DNA from: Paraburkholderia dinghuensis
Lineage (GTDB): Bacteria > Pseudomonadota > Gammaproteobacteria > Burkholderiales > Burkholderiaceae
NCBI RefSeq assembly: GCF_003837865.1
Contig: NZ_RQIS01000019.1
Location: 1-64,000 of the forward strand
Reading direction: 5' to 3'
DNA length: 64,000 nt
Below are positions 34,677 to 44,037 of this stretch, one piece after another (positions within the stretch are counted from its first letter, which is position 1; each line of letters begins with the position of its first letter). The notes beneath the pieces are model-generated. The model searched no databases and was not told the DNA's origin. It saw only the letters and a list, made by a program, of their open reading frames with translations. A program made the translations under genes and the position numbers.

Positions 34677-35486
34677 TCAATCCCCACCGTACTGCCGGAC
34701 CAGTATCGCCCTCGCCGCCAGGTCAAGCCCCAAGGCCGCCTCGAAATTCCTCTTGTTTGCCCACAACTGCTTCCCCCGCACATTTCCAAACACGAGTTCG
34801 TTTTCGGCGGGCGGAAGATCACCGGACCTATGTTCCTGTGATCGAGTGGACCACGCGGCGGCCACCAGTCGTAAATCGCCCCGACTGTCCACGTCATACG
34901 CGCGAATCCAGGTCCGATACTTCCCGACGTACATAACGTGTTCATCCGTGCGTCGCGGGTCGGCAGAATCAGTTTGCCAGCCGATATCCGCGATACGCAT
35001 GACGCGTCCGCGCGAATCCAGCACATACTGGGTCAGGACTGTCTTGCGTAACATTTCGTATCGGCAATTGGGAATATGCGATCCAGCGCCGAAGAATTCG
35101 GCCACCACCCAATCGCCGCCACTGGATACGATCGGAACCGTCCGGATCCTCGGCACGGTGTAGACGCTGCTGATGCGTGCAAGCATTTTCCGGTTCAGCA
35201 CCGATTTGCCGAACCAGTACGTGACAGGCTTGAAGTCGGCCGCCTCTGCCTTGATCGAATTCCCGCTGTTCATGTCGAGCCGCAACGCGGTAGGCGACAT
35301 GGATACGGACTTCACGGAGCCATCGTCACGAATTCGAGCGTAATAAGCGGGTCGTTGCCCTTCGATCGACGTCGTATGTTCCGCCGATTCAGCCGTTTGC
35401 GCGGACGTCACACAAAGCGAACCGATCGCGATCGCTATCAAACCAGCCGGCCAGAATCCGCCCGGCTTAAAAAGGAAAATTCCCAT
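34677..35486 (-). CDS. Exported protein of unknown function
   Basis: A 269-aa protein I do not recognise. A hydrophobic segment (about 12-30, PAGLIAIAIGSLCVTSAQTA) suggests a signal peptide. The mature part is rich in beta-type sequence with paired motifs such as SVYTVPRIRTVPIVSSGGDWVVAEFFGAG and MRIADIGWQTDSADPRRTDEHVMY, and it has one or two Cys. The codon bias matches the neighbours. It is monocistronic and convergent with the hydrolase gene. The surface-exposed mature part suggests a periplasmic role, but no function can be given. Confidence 0.65.
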   Translation of the reverse strand: MGIFLFKPGGFWPAGLIAIAIGSLCVTSAQTAESAEHTTSIEGQRPAYYARIRDDGSVKSVSMSPTALRLDMNSGNSIKAEAADFKPVTYWFGKSVLNRKMLARISSVYTVPRIRTVPIVSSGGDWVVAEFFGAGSHIPNCRYEMLRKTVLTQYVLDSRGRVMRIADIGWQTDSADPRRTDEHVMYVGKYRTWIRAYDVDSRGDLRLVAAAWSTRSQEHRSGDLPPAENELVFGNVRGKQLWANKRNFEAALGLDLAARAILVRQYGGD

Positions 35487-35523
35487 AGTGCGTACTGGAT
35501 GCCAATTTGGTGGCGATACTGCA

Positions 35524-35541
35524 GGGGCAGTTCAATGCCCC
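35524..35541. terminator. Small hairpin downstream of ampC
   Basis: GGGGCA (35524-35529) and TGCCCC (35536-35541) form a 6-bp stem around GTTCAA, 25 bases beyond the ampC stop on the minus strand. It is a weak terminator candidate. Confidence 0.4.
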
Positions 35542-35565
35542 CTCTCCACTCCGATGCCGACGCTC

Positions 35566-36762
35566 TCACCGCCCGCTATCGAGCGCGGTGAAAATCTTAT
35601 AGGCCGCCGTCACGCGCGCAGCGATCGGATAATTGCGGTTCGAGAGAATCACGATACCGATCCGCCGCGCGGGCACGAATGCGACATATGAACCGAAGCC
35701 GTTCGTCGAACCGGTCTTGTTGATCCACGTCGCGTCGCTCGGTGCAAGCGGCGGATCGATCTTCGCCGATGGCGTTGGATCGATCGCTTTCGGCGCATTG
35801 CCATCAAGCAACGTATCGAGTGTGACCGGCCAGGCGTATTGCTCCCAGATCAGATCCTGCGTCATCGGCCCCGCGCGGAAGTAGCCGATGTGTGTCGCGG
35901 AAATCGCCTGACGCAAGCCCGGTTCCACGCCGCGTACGCCGAGGTTCACCTCGACGAAGCGAAGCACGTCGGCCGCCGTTGCGCGCACACCGTACGACTC
36001 GCTGGACAGCACGTCGCCTTTCATCCGGACGGGCTCACCGTTTTTCGTATAGCCCTGCGCGTAATCGCCCATCCTCGCAGGTGGCACGACGATGTAACTC
36101 TGCGAGAGATGGAGCGCCGGAAAGAGCCGCTGCTCCATCAAATCGGGAAATGGCTTCTCCAGCACCTTCGCAGTCACGAGTCCTAGTGTGCCGACCGAAA
36201 CATTTGAATAGGTGCGTTCCGTGCCGGGGGGATACGCCGGCCGCCACGCTTTCAGATACGCGAGCAGGTCCGACTCGCCGTGGATCTCGTCGGGGACTTG
36301 CAGCGGCATGCCGCCTGGCGTGTGCGTACCGAGCTGAAGCAGCGTGACCGCGCCGAATGGCGTGCCGTCGAGCGCCGGCCAGTGGTGCGCAACTGGATCG
36401 GCAAATGACAGCTTGCCCTCTTCGCTAGCCCACGACGCGAGCGTTGCCGTGAATGTCTTGCTGACGGAGCCGAGTTCGAACAGCGTATCGCCGTTCACCG
36501 GCTTGCCCGTCTCCTTCGACGCGACGCCGTAATCAAACACGTACGAGCGCCCATCGACGGTGACACCCACTGCCGCTCCCGGAATTCCGTACTCACGCAT
36601 CAGCGGCTGGATGGCCGCGTCGACAACGTGCCGGATTTCGGTGCGCCGGTCAGGCGTCGCGCGCGAAGTGCGGTCCCCGGCAACGACCCCGGCTGCCACG
36701 GCGGGCGCGATCAGGCAGACGGTGAATGTCGCCATGGCGACGTGCCTGAGGATGAACTTCAT
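35566..36762 (-). CDS. ampC: Class C beta-lactamase (AmpC type)
   Basis: A 398-aa periplasmic serine beta-lactamase. The signal peptide (about 1-24, APAVAAG) is followed by the class C motifs in order: SVSK (S99 nucleophile, K102), YSN (Y185) and KTG near 350 in WINKTGSTNGFGSYVAFVP. Length and spacing fit chromosomal AmpC enzymes. A divergent ampR gene 212 bases away indicates inducible expression by cell-wall fragments. Esterase or DD-peptidase relatives share the SxxK fold, but the KTG and YSN spacing favours beta-lactamase. Confidence 0.88.
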   Translation of the reverse strand: MKFILRHVAMATFTVCLIAPAVAAGVVAGDRTSRATPDRRTEIRHVVDAAIQPLMREYGIPGAAVGVTVDGRSYVFDYGVASKETGKPVNGDTLFELGSVSKTFTATLASWASEEGKLSFADPVAHHWPALDGTPFGAVTLLQLGTHTPGGMPLQVPDEIHGESDLLAYLKAWRPAYPPGTERTYSNVSVGTLGLVTAKVLEKPFPDLMEQRLFPALHLSQSYIVVPPARMGDYAQGYTKNGEPVRMKGDVLSSESYGVRATAADVLRFVEVNLGVRGVEPGLRQAISATHIGYFRAGPMTQDLIWEQYAWPVTLDTLLDGNAPKAIDPTPSAKIDPPLAPSDATWINKTGSTNGFGSYVAFVPARRIGIVILSNRNYPIAARVTAAYKIFTALDSGR

Positions 36763-36974
36763 TGCTTCATGTCCTTTGCGAGAGTTTTCGCGTGCCTTTT
36801 CGTGTGCATGATGGTCAACGAAATCTTGTTACTCGACGCATCGTTGCTTGTCCATTGTCACGACCCGAAAGACCAGGTTCCGCGCCGCGCGCGACGTCAA
36901 TTCTCAAGGTTTGGCGCATCGGGAACAAGCGAGGATAATTTGACGTACCCAAAAGCTTTTCTTTCTTCACGAAC

Positions 36975-37874
36975 ATGCGACCTCACCTGCCCCTCAACGC
37001 GCTGCGTGCGTTCGAAGCGTCCGCCCGCCATCTGAATTTCCGTCTGGCCGGTCTGGAGCTGAAAGTCACGCAGGCGGCCGTCAGCCAGCAGGTGCGCATG
37101 CTCGAGGAACGGCTCGGCACGCCGTTGTTCAAGCGTCTGCCGCGCGGGCTCGGCATGACCGACGAGGCGCGCGCACTGCTCCCGGTGTTGACCGACGCAT
37201 TCAACCGGATCGAGGCCGTCGTCCGCCAGTTTGAGGGCGGACGCGTGCGCGAGGTGCTGACGATCGGCGTCGTCGGCACGTTCGCCGTGGGCTGGTTGAT
37301 GCCGCGTCTGAAGTCATTTAACGAATGCCATCCGTTTATCGAACTACGGCTGCTGACGAATAACAATCTCGTCGATCTCGCGGCGGAAGGTCTCGATTTC
37401 GCGATCCGTTTCGGCGACGGAAGCTGGCCCGCGACCGACAACGTCTGGCTGATGGACGCGCCACTGACCGTGCTGTGCGCGCCGGAGGTTGCGAAGCGGC
37501 TCGCGACGCCGGCTGATCTGGGTAAGGAAACGCTGCTGCGGTCGTATCGCGAGGATGAGTGGCCTTTGTGGTTCGCGGCCGCCGGGATCGAGCCGTGGCC
37601 GGTGAATGGACCGGTGTTCGATTCGTCGCGATTGATGGTCGAAGCGGCCATGCAGGAGGCCGGAATCGCACTTGCCCCGTCCGCGATGTTTGCGCGTGAG
37701 ATTCACCAACGCCTGCTCGTACAGCCGTTCGCAGCCGAGGTGCAGATCGGGGCGTACTGGCTCGCTTCGTTGAAGTCGAGGGCACTGTCGCCAGCGATGG
37801 CCGCGTTTCGCGAGTGGGTGTCCGGCGAAGCCGACGCGTCGAGGCGCGTCAGGCAATCGGCCGGGACACCTTGA
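36975..37874 (+). CDS. ampR: LysR-family beta-lactamase regulator AmpR
   Basis: A 299-aa LysR regulator of the AmpR branch. The winged helix (LPLNALRAFEASARHLNFRLAGLELKVTQAAVSQQVRMLEERLG) precedes an effector domain with TIGVVGTFAVGWLMPRLKSF and DLAAEGLDFAIRFGDG, both characteristic of AmpR. Known AmpR proteins bind the ampC-ampR intergenic region, repress with UDP-MurNAc-pentapeptide and activate with anhydro-muropeptides. The divergent arrangement with ampC fits this control. Confidence 0.88.
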   Translation: MRPHLPLNALRAFEASARHLNFRLAGLELKVTQAAVSQQVRMLEERLGTPLFKRLPRGLGMTDEARALLPVLTDAFNRIEAVVRQFEGGRVREVLTIGVVGTFAVGWLMPRLKSFNECHPFIELRLLTNNNLVDLAAEGLDFAIRFGDGSWPATDNVWLMDAPLTVLCAPEVAKRLATPADLGKETLLRSYREDEWPLWFAAAGIEPWPVNGPVFDSSRLMVEAAMQEAGIALAPSAMFAREIHQRLLVQPFAAEVQIGAYWLASLKSRALSPAMAAFREWVSGEADASRRVRQSAGTP

Positions 37875-38016
37875 CGCAAGGAATGAGCCGCTCGCGGCCG
37901 ACCGGGCCGGTGGCGAACAGATCGATCGCCACGACCGGCGTCAGCTGCACGAAGTCGCCAAAAGTCAGCTTCGCGAGGCGCGCTATTTCCCTTGCCTTGC
38001 CCCGCTGATCCGACGC
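37849..38016 (-). pseudogene. 3' remnant of a minus-strand gene
   Basis: A 55-codon open stretch on the minus strand has strongly GC-ended codons and protein-like content (FGDFVQLTPVVAIDLFATGPVG, ending KVSRPIA-stop) but no start codon. An in-frame stop sits immediately upstream. Its end overlaps the last 26 bases of ampR tail to tail. It looks like the surviving C-terminus of a deleted gene. I do not recognise the family. Confidence 0.35.
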
Positions 38017-38184
38017 TCACGCTCCCGCCGGGGGAGTTTGTAGCCGCGCCACTGCGCCCATACGACAAAGCCTCGTCGATTCCCGCCACGCGCGCGCACC
38101 GGTCATCACGAGGACGTAGCATGAGTCAGGCTGTTGGCGTGCGGCCGCCTCCGTCCTGTCCCCTTCTGCCCGCAAGGCGAAACG
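37875..38184. other. Boundary between ampR and the exopolysaccharide locus
   Basis: 310 bases holding the remnant described at 37849-38016 and the leader of the first acyltransferase gene. No complete gene, RNA or repeat is seen. It marks the left edge of the polysaccharide locus. Confidence 0.5.
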
Positions 38185-39378
38185 ATGAAAGCAGGCGTTT
38201 CGACGTTTCTCGACCTGTCGCGCTGGGTCGCTGCGTTTCTCGTCGTGATCAATCACGCGCGTGCGCTCGTGCTCGCCGACTTCGGCGCACTCGCGCAGCA
38301 CGGCAGCGCCGATCGCGCCTTTTACCTCGTCACGGGCCTCGGCCATGAGGCCGTCGTGATCTTCTTCGTGATCAGCGGTTTTCTGGTGGGCGGCGTCACG
38401 CTCGATCGATGGCTCATGCGCGGCCCCGATCTGCGCGCGTATGCGTGCGCGCGCACGAGCCGTATTTACACGACGCTCGTTCCCGCACTTGTGATCGGAA
38501 TCGGACTCGATTTCACGGGTCTGCACTGGTTCGACGCGACCCGCATCTACACGACACTGCCCACGCCCGCGATTGCATCGATCGCGGCGCCTTTCGTCAC
38601 CGGCATGAACGTCACGGCGTTCTTCGGCAATCTCTTCATGCTGCAAGGCGTGCTAACGCCAACGCTCGGCAGCAATGGCCCGCTCTGGTCGCTCTCATAC
38701 GAGTGGTGGTACTACTGCCTTTTCGCGCTGGCGATCGTTGCGCTCACGAGCGAACGCGCCTGGCGCATCGGTTGGGCCGCCGCGGCGCTGGCGCTCGTCG
38801 TTGCGCTGCCGCTGGCACTTACGCTCTGGGGCTTCGTGTGGATGCTGGGCATCGTCGCCCATCGCTGGGTCTACTCAAAGGCGTGGCGCCCCGCTCCCGC
38901 GTTCGGCGTCGCGCTGTTCGCGGCGGCGCTGCTTGCGTCGCGACTCACCCATGGCATCGCTGCAATCGATACGAGCCTCGCTGGCTCGTTCACGCGAGAC
39001 TTCGTGCTCGGCATGGCGTATATGGTCGCGCTCGCGAGCACGAGCCGTCTCTCGCATGCACTGCCGCTCGCCGCGCTGCATAGACGCCTCGCCGATTTCT
39101 CGTATTCAACTTACCTGTTCCACTTCCCCGCTTTGCTGTTGCTGTGCGCATTCGCATGCCAGACCTTCGGCCTGCGTTTTTCACAGCAGCCCGATGCACG
39201 TGGCCTGGTTTGCTTCGGTGTGGCTGTCACCCTCGTCTACGCATATTGTTTCGCGGCCTCGTTGCTGACCGAGCGGCACACGGCGCGCGTGCGTCATTGG
39301 CTCGATGCGCACCTGCGCGCGCAAGAGCAACGGCAACGGAGCGTCGAACCCACTGGCGCGCCCGCGCCGAAGACTTGA
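38185..39378 (+). CDS. Acyltransferase 3 family membrane protein (O-acetylation type)
   Basis: A 397-aa polytopic membrane acyltransferase with about ten hydrophobic segments. The family hallmarks are STFLDLSRWVAAFLVVINH near the N-terminus (with the conserved His), VIFFVISGFLVGG, LWSLSYEWWYY and FSYSTYLFHFP. Such proteins O-acetylate or succinylate surface polysaccharides. The start at 38185 follows AAGGCGAAACG. It is 34 bases from the second acyltransferase gene and part of the EPS locus, but transcribed towards its main operon. Confidence 0.85.
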   Translation: MKAGVSTFLDLSRWVAAFLVVINHARALVLADFGALAQHGSADRAFYLVTGLGHEAVVIFFVISGFLVGGVTLDRWLMRGPDLRAYACARTSRIYTTLVPALVIGIGLDFTGLHWFDATRIYTTLPTPAIASIAAPFVTGMNVTAFFGNLFMLQGVLTPTLGSNGPLWSLSYEWWYYCLFALAIVALTSERAWRIGWAAAALALVVALPLALTLWGFVWMLGIVAHRWVYSKAWRPAPAFGVALFAAALLASRLTHGIAAIDTSLAGSFTRDFVLGMAYMVALASTSRLSHALPLAALHRRLADFSYSTYLFHFPALLLLCAFACQTFGLRFSQQPDARGLVCFGVAVTLVYAYCFAASLLTERHTARVRHWLDAHLRAQEQRQRSVEPTGAPAPKT

Positions 39379-39412
39379 ACCGCAAGCGGGTTCAATCGAC
39401 CAGGAGAGCAGC

Positions 39413-40471
39413 ATGGCGCCAGGCGCATTCCGATTCCTGCTCGCGTCCATCGTTGTCGTGTTCCATTACACGAGCTTCGGGATCGGCCACACGCCCGTCT
39501 ATCTGTTCTTCGCGCTGAGCGGGTACTGGGTCGACGTGATGTGGCAGCACAAATACGCGGCCACGCGCGATCCCTACACCACGTTTGTCGTCTCGCGCGC
39601 CTGGCGGCTCGCCCCCGTGTTTCTGCTGTGCAGCCTGCTTGCCCTTGCCATCGTCGACGTCCTGCCGCGTTTCGTGCCGCCGCGTGTGCCCGTCACGCCG
39701 CTGGATTTGCGCGCGCTCGTCGCGAGTTTCCTGATCTTTGGCTACAACACGGCCGGCGGCGCTCCGCTGGTGCCCGCATGGTCGCTCGACATCGAGATGG
39801 AGTTCTATCTCGTCGCGCCGCTCATCATTGTGCTGATGCAGCACAAGCCGCGCGTGGCCCTCATCGCCTGCGCAGGCGTGAGCGCCGTATCGTTCGCGTT
39901 GTTCTACGACCGCGCTTTTACTTCGTATCTGCCGTGGTTCGTCGCAGGGATGCTCGCAGCACGCTATCCCGTGCTGCGGCCTTCTCGCGCGGTGGCGCTT
40001 GGTTCAGCCGCGTTGACGCTCGCCGTGATTGGCGTGTTTGCGGCAGCGCCCGCGCTGCGGCCCGTGCTGTTTGGCGGCGCGCATCGCAGCGCCGCTTATC
40101 TGGCCTGGAATCCACCGTTCAACATTGCGCTCGCGGCCATCGCGCTGCCGTTCGCAATCGGCTCACTGAGCTTGCGCAGCAATACATTCGACCGGCTGCT
40201 TTCCGACGCTTCCTACTCGCTCTATCTGGTTCACTGGCTGCCGTTGCTGTTCATATCGCATTACGTTTCGCAGATCGCGATCCTGCCGCACGCCACTCGC
40301 GCACTGGTCACCGCGCCCCTCATCCTGCTCGCGTATGCGGCCGCTTTCGGGCTTACGTTGTGCGTCGATCGCCCGTGCGGTCGCGTGCGCGAGCGCTTCG
40401 TGGAACTGCGCCGCACGAAGCACGCGGCGGCGCCTGGCTACGAGATCGCGGCGGAGTCGCCGGGACGTTAG
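39413..40471 (+). CDS. Second acyltransferase 3 family membrane protein
   Basis: A 352-aa polytopic acyltransferase. GAFRFLLASIVVVFHYTSFGIG (conserved His in VFHY), YLFFALSGYWV, SRAWRLAPVF, LVPAWSLDIEMEFYLVAP and SDASYSLYLVHWLPL are typical. AGGAGAG precedes the ATG at 39413. The stop codon overlaps the stop of the opposing 1,189-aa gene, so the two units end within a few bases of each other. It probably adds acetyl or another acyl group to the locus polysaccharide. Confidence 0.85.
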   Translation: MAPGAFRFLLASIVVVFHYTSFGIGHTPVYLFFALSGYWVDVMWQHKYAATRDPYTTFVVSRAWRLAPVFLLCSLLALAIVDVLPRFVPPRVPVTPLDLRALVASFLIFGYNTAGGAPLVPAWSLDIEMEFYLVAPLIIVLMQHKPRVALIACAGVSAVSFALFYDRAFTSYLPWFVAGMLAARYPVLRPSRAVALGSAALTLAVIGVFAAAPALRPVLFGGAHRSAAYLAWNPPFNIALAAIALPFAIGSLSLRSNTFDRLLSDASYSLYLVHWLPLLFISHYVSQIAILPHATRALVTAPLILLAYAAAFGLTLCVDRPCGRVRERFVELRRTKHAAAPGYEIAAESPGR

Positions 40472-43400
40472 TCGTACGCCGAGACAAACCGGAAGCGCCC
40501 CCACAGATTCGGCGTCAACTCGGCTTCGCCCGGCAGATCGCTGACCAGACCGCCCGCCTTGTTCGACCAGTACGCGCGTTGCAGCGTTTCGAAGCCATTG
40601 CCCCGAAGCACGCCGATATCTCCGGCGATCGTCGTGCCTGGCGAGACGTTCAGGTCGAGCAGCTTCAACGGCACGGTGACCTTGTAAGTCACCGTGCCGT
40701 CTCCGCCGCGCTGGACGTCCAGCACTACACGGTTGCTGAGATTGTCCACGCGATCGAAACGGATCGTGCGCAGCGGGGAGCTGTAGCTCACCGGCGCAAG
40801 TCCCCCCGTCGCGGCGACAGGACGGTAGAGCATCGCGACAGTCGCGCCATTCACGCGCGATACCACCAGCCGTTCGTCGCCGCGCACTGCGTCGGTGCGT
40901 TCTGCGCTCGCGGTCGGATCGACGCCGAGCATCAGGTCGATGCCGCCGCCGGTCGCGAAGAGGTTCTGCAGCGATTCCCCACTGTTGGCGAGCAGATCGG
41001 GATTGTCGGTGCGGACCGTGATCACGAGCTGGTCGCCGAATACCCCAAGCGCGCCACTTGTTACGGCATCCTTATGACCCCAGTCGCCCACCTGGCTGCT
41101 GCGCGTGTCGATCTTCGCCCATTGAGTCGAGCCGTTCGGCCAGTCCTGCGCGTTTTCGTCCCCGTGCACAGCCACGGTGAGTACGCGCTCTCCGTTTCGC
41201 GCGGCGGCTTCGCGTTCGGCGTTGGCGCGTTTCTGCTGCTGCGCGGCCACGAGATCCGCCGCAGTAACCGTGATGCTCTGGTCCGGCAAGCGCCGCATGT
41301 CTTCGAGCCCGGCGATGCGCAAGAGCGGCGACGTCGAACCGGCCTGCATGTAGATGTGCCCGTCCGAGCCGCGTGTGAGCGTCGGATGGAAGCATTCGAA
41401 GCCGAGACTCGTCGTGCCGAGGTCGAGCCCGCGCGCAGCGTCGGGCGGCGGCGGCGCGGTGTCGAGGCGCGCGTCCTTGAACAGTGTCGCGACGAACAGA
41501 CCATCCGTCGTGAACAGATAGACGTCGCCTTCGTTGCCGTTGATGGCCCAGAGTTGCCCCACGTCGGAGGGCGGCGGTGCATCGATCGGGTTGCCCAGCA
41601 CGCGCGTGGTGCCGATCAGTTCGCCGGGCCGCGACGGCACCGGTGCCGCATGCGATGCATGCAGGCCCGGCCACAGGCTCGGATACGACCAGCGTGCGCC
41701 ATGACTGCCCTGCACGCCGGCGACGCCCTGTGGCGCGAATGGCGTGGGCGGCGTCGTGAACACAGTCCAGTCGTTACGGCCCACCAGCACCTGGCCGCCG
41801 CCCGTGCTCACGGGTGCCTGCACGCCGGTTGCCAGTGTGCGTGGATGATCGGTGTCGTAAACCGGCACGCCATCCGACGCGATGCCAGTGGCCGGAACCA
41901 CGATCGCCGATTGCCCGGCGTAAGCAAACGCGAATGAGAGATCGTCGAGCACCGTCACGTTGCCGAGCATCGCCGCGTTGCCGCGCGCCTCGCCCTGCGG
42001 CTGCCAGAAAGTGACCTCGTTCGGTTGAACACGGTGATCGCCGTTCGCGTCGCGCCACAGAAACAGCAGCGCGCGATGCGCCGGATCGCTGCCCGCTGGC
42101 ATGCGCGCCTTCATCGCCGGATCGGCGAAAACCGGTAGCAACTTGCCGGTGGCGTCGGACGTGCTGCCCGCCGCGGCTACGGGCCGTGCGATTTCGTCGG
42201 GGCCGAGGTGCCACAGGATGACGCTCGGACGTCCCGTCACCTGCGCGCTGAACGCATTCGTCAGATAGCGTTCTTTGTCGCGGTAGAGCGGATAGTCCGG
42301 CGCACCGCCGGTATCGGTGCCAGCAAAACCGGCGTCGTCGGAATCGGCGCGATAGTAGACCGCCAGCGGCGTGCTCGTGCGTGAGTTCCAGTCGAGCTTG
42401 AATGTTGTGCCGCCCGCTTCGTCGGCATAGTAGAAGCGCGTCCGGTCGCGTGGATCGAGCGTGCCGCCGCCGCCATAGCGCGGCGGCCCGTAGAACGCGT
42501 CAACGAAGCGTCCCGTCGCGCTATCCCATACGCTCACGCGTTTGGGCGTCTTGTCGTTCTCGGCGACCCACAGGCGCCCTCGACCGTCTATCGTGATGCC
42601 GGCCGGATGATTCATGTGCGCCGGATCGTAGACGCCGGGTGCAGGCGCCCCTTTATGTCCGATCGTGCGCGCCGGCCGTCCATCAGGCGCGAACACCTTG
42701 ACCTGGTGGCTGTTGCCCCAGTCGCTCACGTAGATCGCGCCAGCCGCATCGAGACAGAGTGCTTGCGGGTCGTCGAGTCCGCCCGCGATGACCGTCTGGC
42801 GGCCCGCGATTTGCACCTGCCCCGCCGCGTCGCGCGAGAGGTCGAGTCGCACCAATTGATGTCCGGAAAGCGCCAGCAGATGTCCCTGTGCGTCAAACGT
42901 CAGCCCGCGCGGATCGTCGAGCGGCGCGCGGCCCAGCACGCGATGCTGCGCGGTATCGACGAACAGGAGTTGATTGACGCCGCGCAGCGCGACGGCTACG
43001 AGCGCGTCGCGCACAGCGAGTCCTGCAACGAGCGCGTGCCGCTCGGGATACGGATCGTCGGCGGCGGGTTTCGCGAGACCCGGCGGCTCGTCGATGCGCA
43101 ATGGCGGCGAGAGCACCGGCGCGTCGTCGCCGGTGCCGAGACGCGCATCGGCCGGCACCGAACGCTGCGCCTGCGGCGAGAGCAACGCGTTAAGACGCAG
43201 CTCGCTGTAGTGATCACCAGGCTGATCGCCGCGCCACGACGAGGCCGTATACGCGTAAACGTCCGGGACACGCTGAGGGCCGGTATCTCTAGCCAGTTGT
43301 GTCGCGCCGGTCCACACGCCGCCCACCCACATCTGCCCCCACAGCTTGCGCCCGTCGGGGGCAAGCCACGTTAGCCCGCTGCCGCCCTCGGAGACGTAGC

Positions 43401-44037
43401 TGCCGACCAGCACCTGCCCGGCCGTCGTAGCGGGCGCATGTGCCCGTACGGGCGCATCGCCGGGCGGCACGAACAGCACGGCCGATGGCGCCGAGTGATT
43501 CGCCAGCCATTCGCTGCGGCGATCGGCGGTCTTCCAGGGCGGCTGACCAGGATCGTACGGGCTGAACTCGTAAAGCGCCTTCAACGCGGGCCGTACCAGC
43601 CCGCGCACGCGGTATGTCCCTGGCGCCACGAGCCGGCCTGGAATACCGTACTGGCCGTGCATGGCGGCATCGGCGTCGCGGCCCAGATCGTCGAGGCCGT
43701 CCCACCACGCGGTGTTCTCGCCCGCCGGAAACTGCGTCTCGCTCACGAGATTGCGCACACGCGTGCCGTCCGGCTTCTCGATCACGAGCGTCACGTAGCC
43801 GGGCTGTGAGAGTGTGAAGTGAATCGGGATCGGCGGATGAGCCGATTGAGCCGCATTCGCAGCGCTCTGCGTGTTCGCAGCCGACGCGGCATCGATCGCC
43901 CGGGTCGAGCCCCATAGATCGCGCGCAACCCACGCCGCGTACGCGACACCGAGTGCGAGTACGGCCAGTACGCAGCCGAGCAGAAAAGGACGTCGGGTCA
44001 GCCGCATATCGCGGCCCGTTGGCATGCGTCGCTTCAT
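40468..44037 (-). CDS. Large periplasmic multi-domain protein: FlgD-like Ig, NHL propeller, EF-hand, CBM9-like end
   Basis: A 1,189-aa protein with an N-terminal Arg-Arg membrane anchor or signal (about 12-35, TRRPFLLGCVLAVLALG). Around 72-148 is a FlgD/Fn3-like fold (YVTLVIEKPDGTRVRNLV). Around 340-520 are NHL-type propeller blades (DDPQALCLDAAGAIYVSDWGN; NHPAGITIDGRGRLWVAEN). One EF-hand-like loop (DANGDHRVQPNE, 663-674) would bind calcium, and more blade-like repeats reach about 915. The last 235 residues resemble a CBM9/DOMON beta-sandwich. It overlaps the acetyltransferase gene by ATGA and closes the EPS operon. Lyase, hydrolase or polymer-binding roles are all possible; no catalytic centre was identified. 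Confidence 0.7.
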   Translation of the reverse strand: MKRRMPTGRDMRLTRRPFLLGCVLAVLALGVAYAAWVARDLWGSTRAIDAASAANTQSAANAAQSAHPPIPIHFTLSQPGYVTLVIEKPDGTRVRNLVSETQFPAGENTAWWDGLDDLGRDADAAMHGQYGIPGRLVAPGTYRVRGLVRPALKALYEFSPYDPGQPPWKTADRRSEWLANHSAPSAVLFVPPGDAPVRAHAPATTAGQVLVGSYVSEGGSGLTWLAPDGRKLWGQMWVGGVWTGATQLARDTGPQRVPDVYAYTASSWRGDQPGDHYSELRLNALLSPQAQRSVPADARLGTGDDAPVLSPPLRIDEPPGLAKPAADDPYPERHALVAGLAVRDALVAVALRGVNQLLFVDTAQHRVLGRAPLDDPRGLTFDAQGHLLALSGHQLVRLDLSRDAAGQVQIAGRQTVIAGGLDDPQALCLDAAGAIYVSDWGNSHQVKVFAPDGRPARTIGHKGAPAPGVYDPAHMNHPAGITIDGRGRLWVAENDKTPKRVSVWDSATGRFVDAFYGPPRYGGGGTLDPRDRTRFYYADEAGGTTFKLDWNSRTSTPLAVYYRADSDDAGFAGTDTGGAPDYPLYRDKERYLTNAFSAQVTGRPSVILWHLGPDEIARPVAAAGSTSDATGKLLPVFADPAMKARMPAGSDPAHRALLFLWRDANGDHRVQPNEVTFWQPQGEARGNAAMLGNVTVLDDLSFAFAYAGQSAIVVPATGIASDGVPVYDTDHPRTLATGVQAPVSTGGGQVLVGRNDWTVFTTPPTPFAPQGVAGVQGSHGARWSYPSLWPGLHASHAAPVPSRPGELIGTTRVLGNPIDAPPPSDVGQLWAINGNEGDVYLFTTDGLFVATLFKDARLDTAPPPPDAARGLDLGTTSLGFECFHPTLTRGSDGHIYMQAGSTSPLLRIAGLEDMRRLPDQSITVTAADLVAAQQQKRANAEREAAARNGERVLTVAVHGDENAQDWPNGSTQWAKIDTRSSQVGDWGHKDAVTSGALGVFGDQLVITVRTDNPDLLANSGESLQNLFATGGGIDLMLGVDPTASAERTDAVRGDERLVVSRVNGATVAMLYRPVAATGGLAPVSYSSPLRTIRFDRVDNLSNRVVLDVQRGGDGTVTYKVTVPLKLLDLNVSPGTTIAGDIGVLRGNGFETLQRAYWSNKAGGLVSDLPGEAELTPNLWGRFRFVSAYD

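Noticed and set aside
39541..41937. Very long plus-strand open frame (798 codons) crossing the acyltransferase and the propeller-protein gene
   Set aside because: It is out of frame with the acyltransferase and antisense to the propeller gene. Its protein is Arg/His/Ala-rich without any domain, as expected for a shadow in high-GC DNA.
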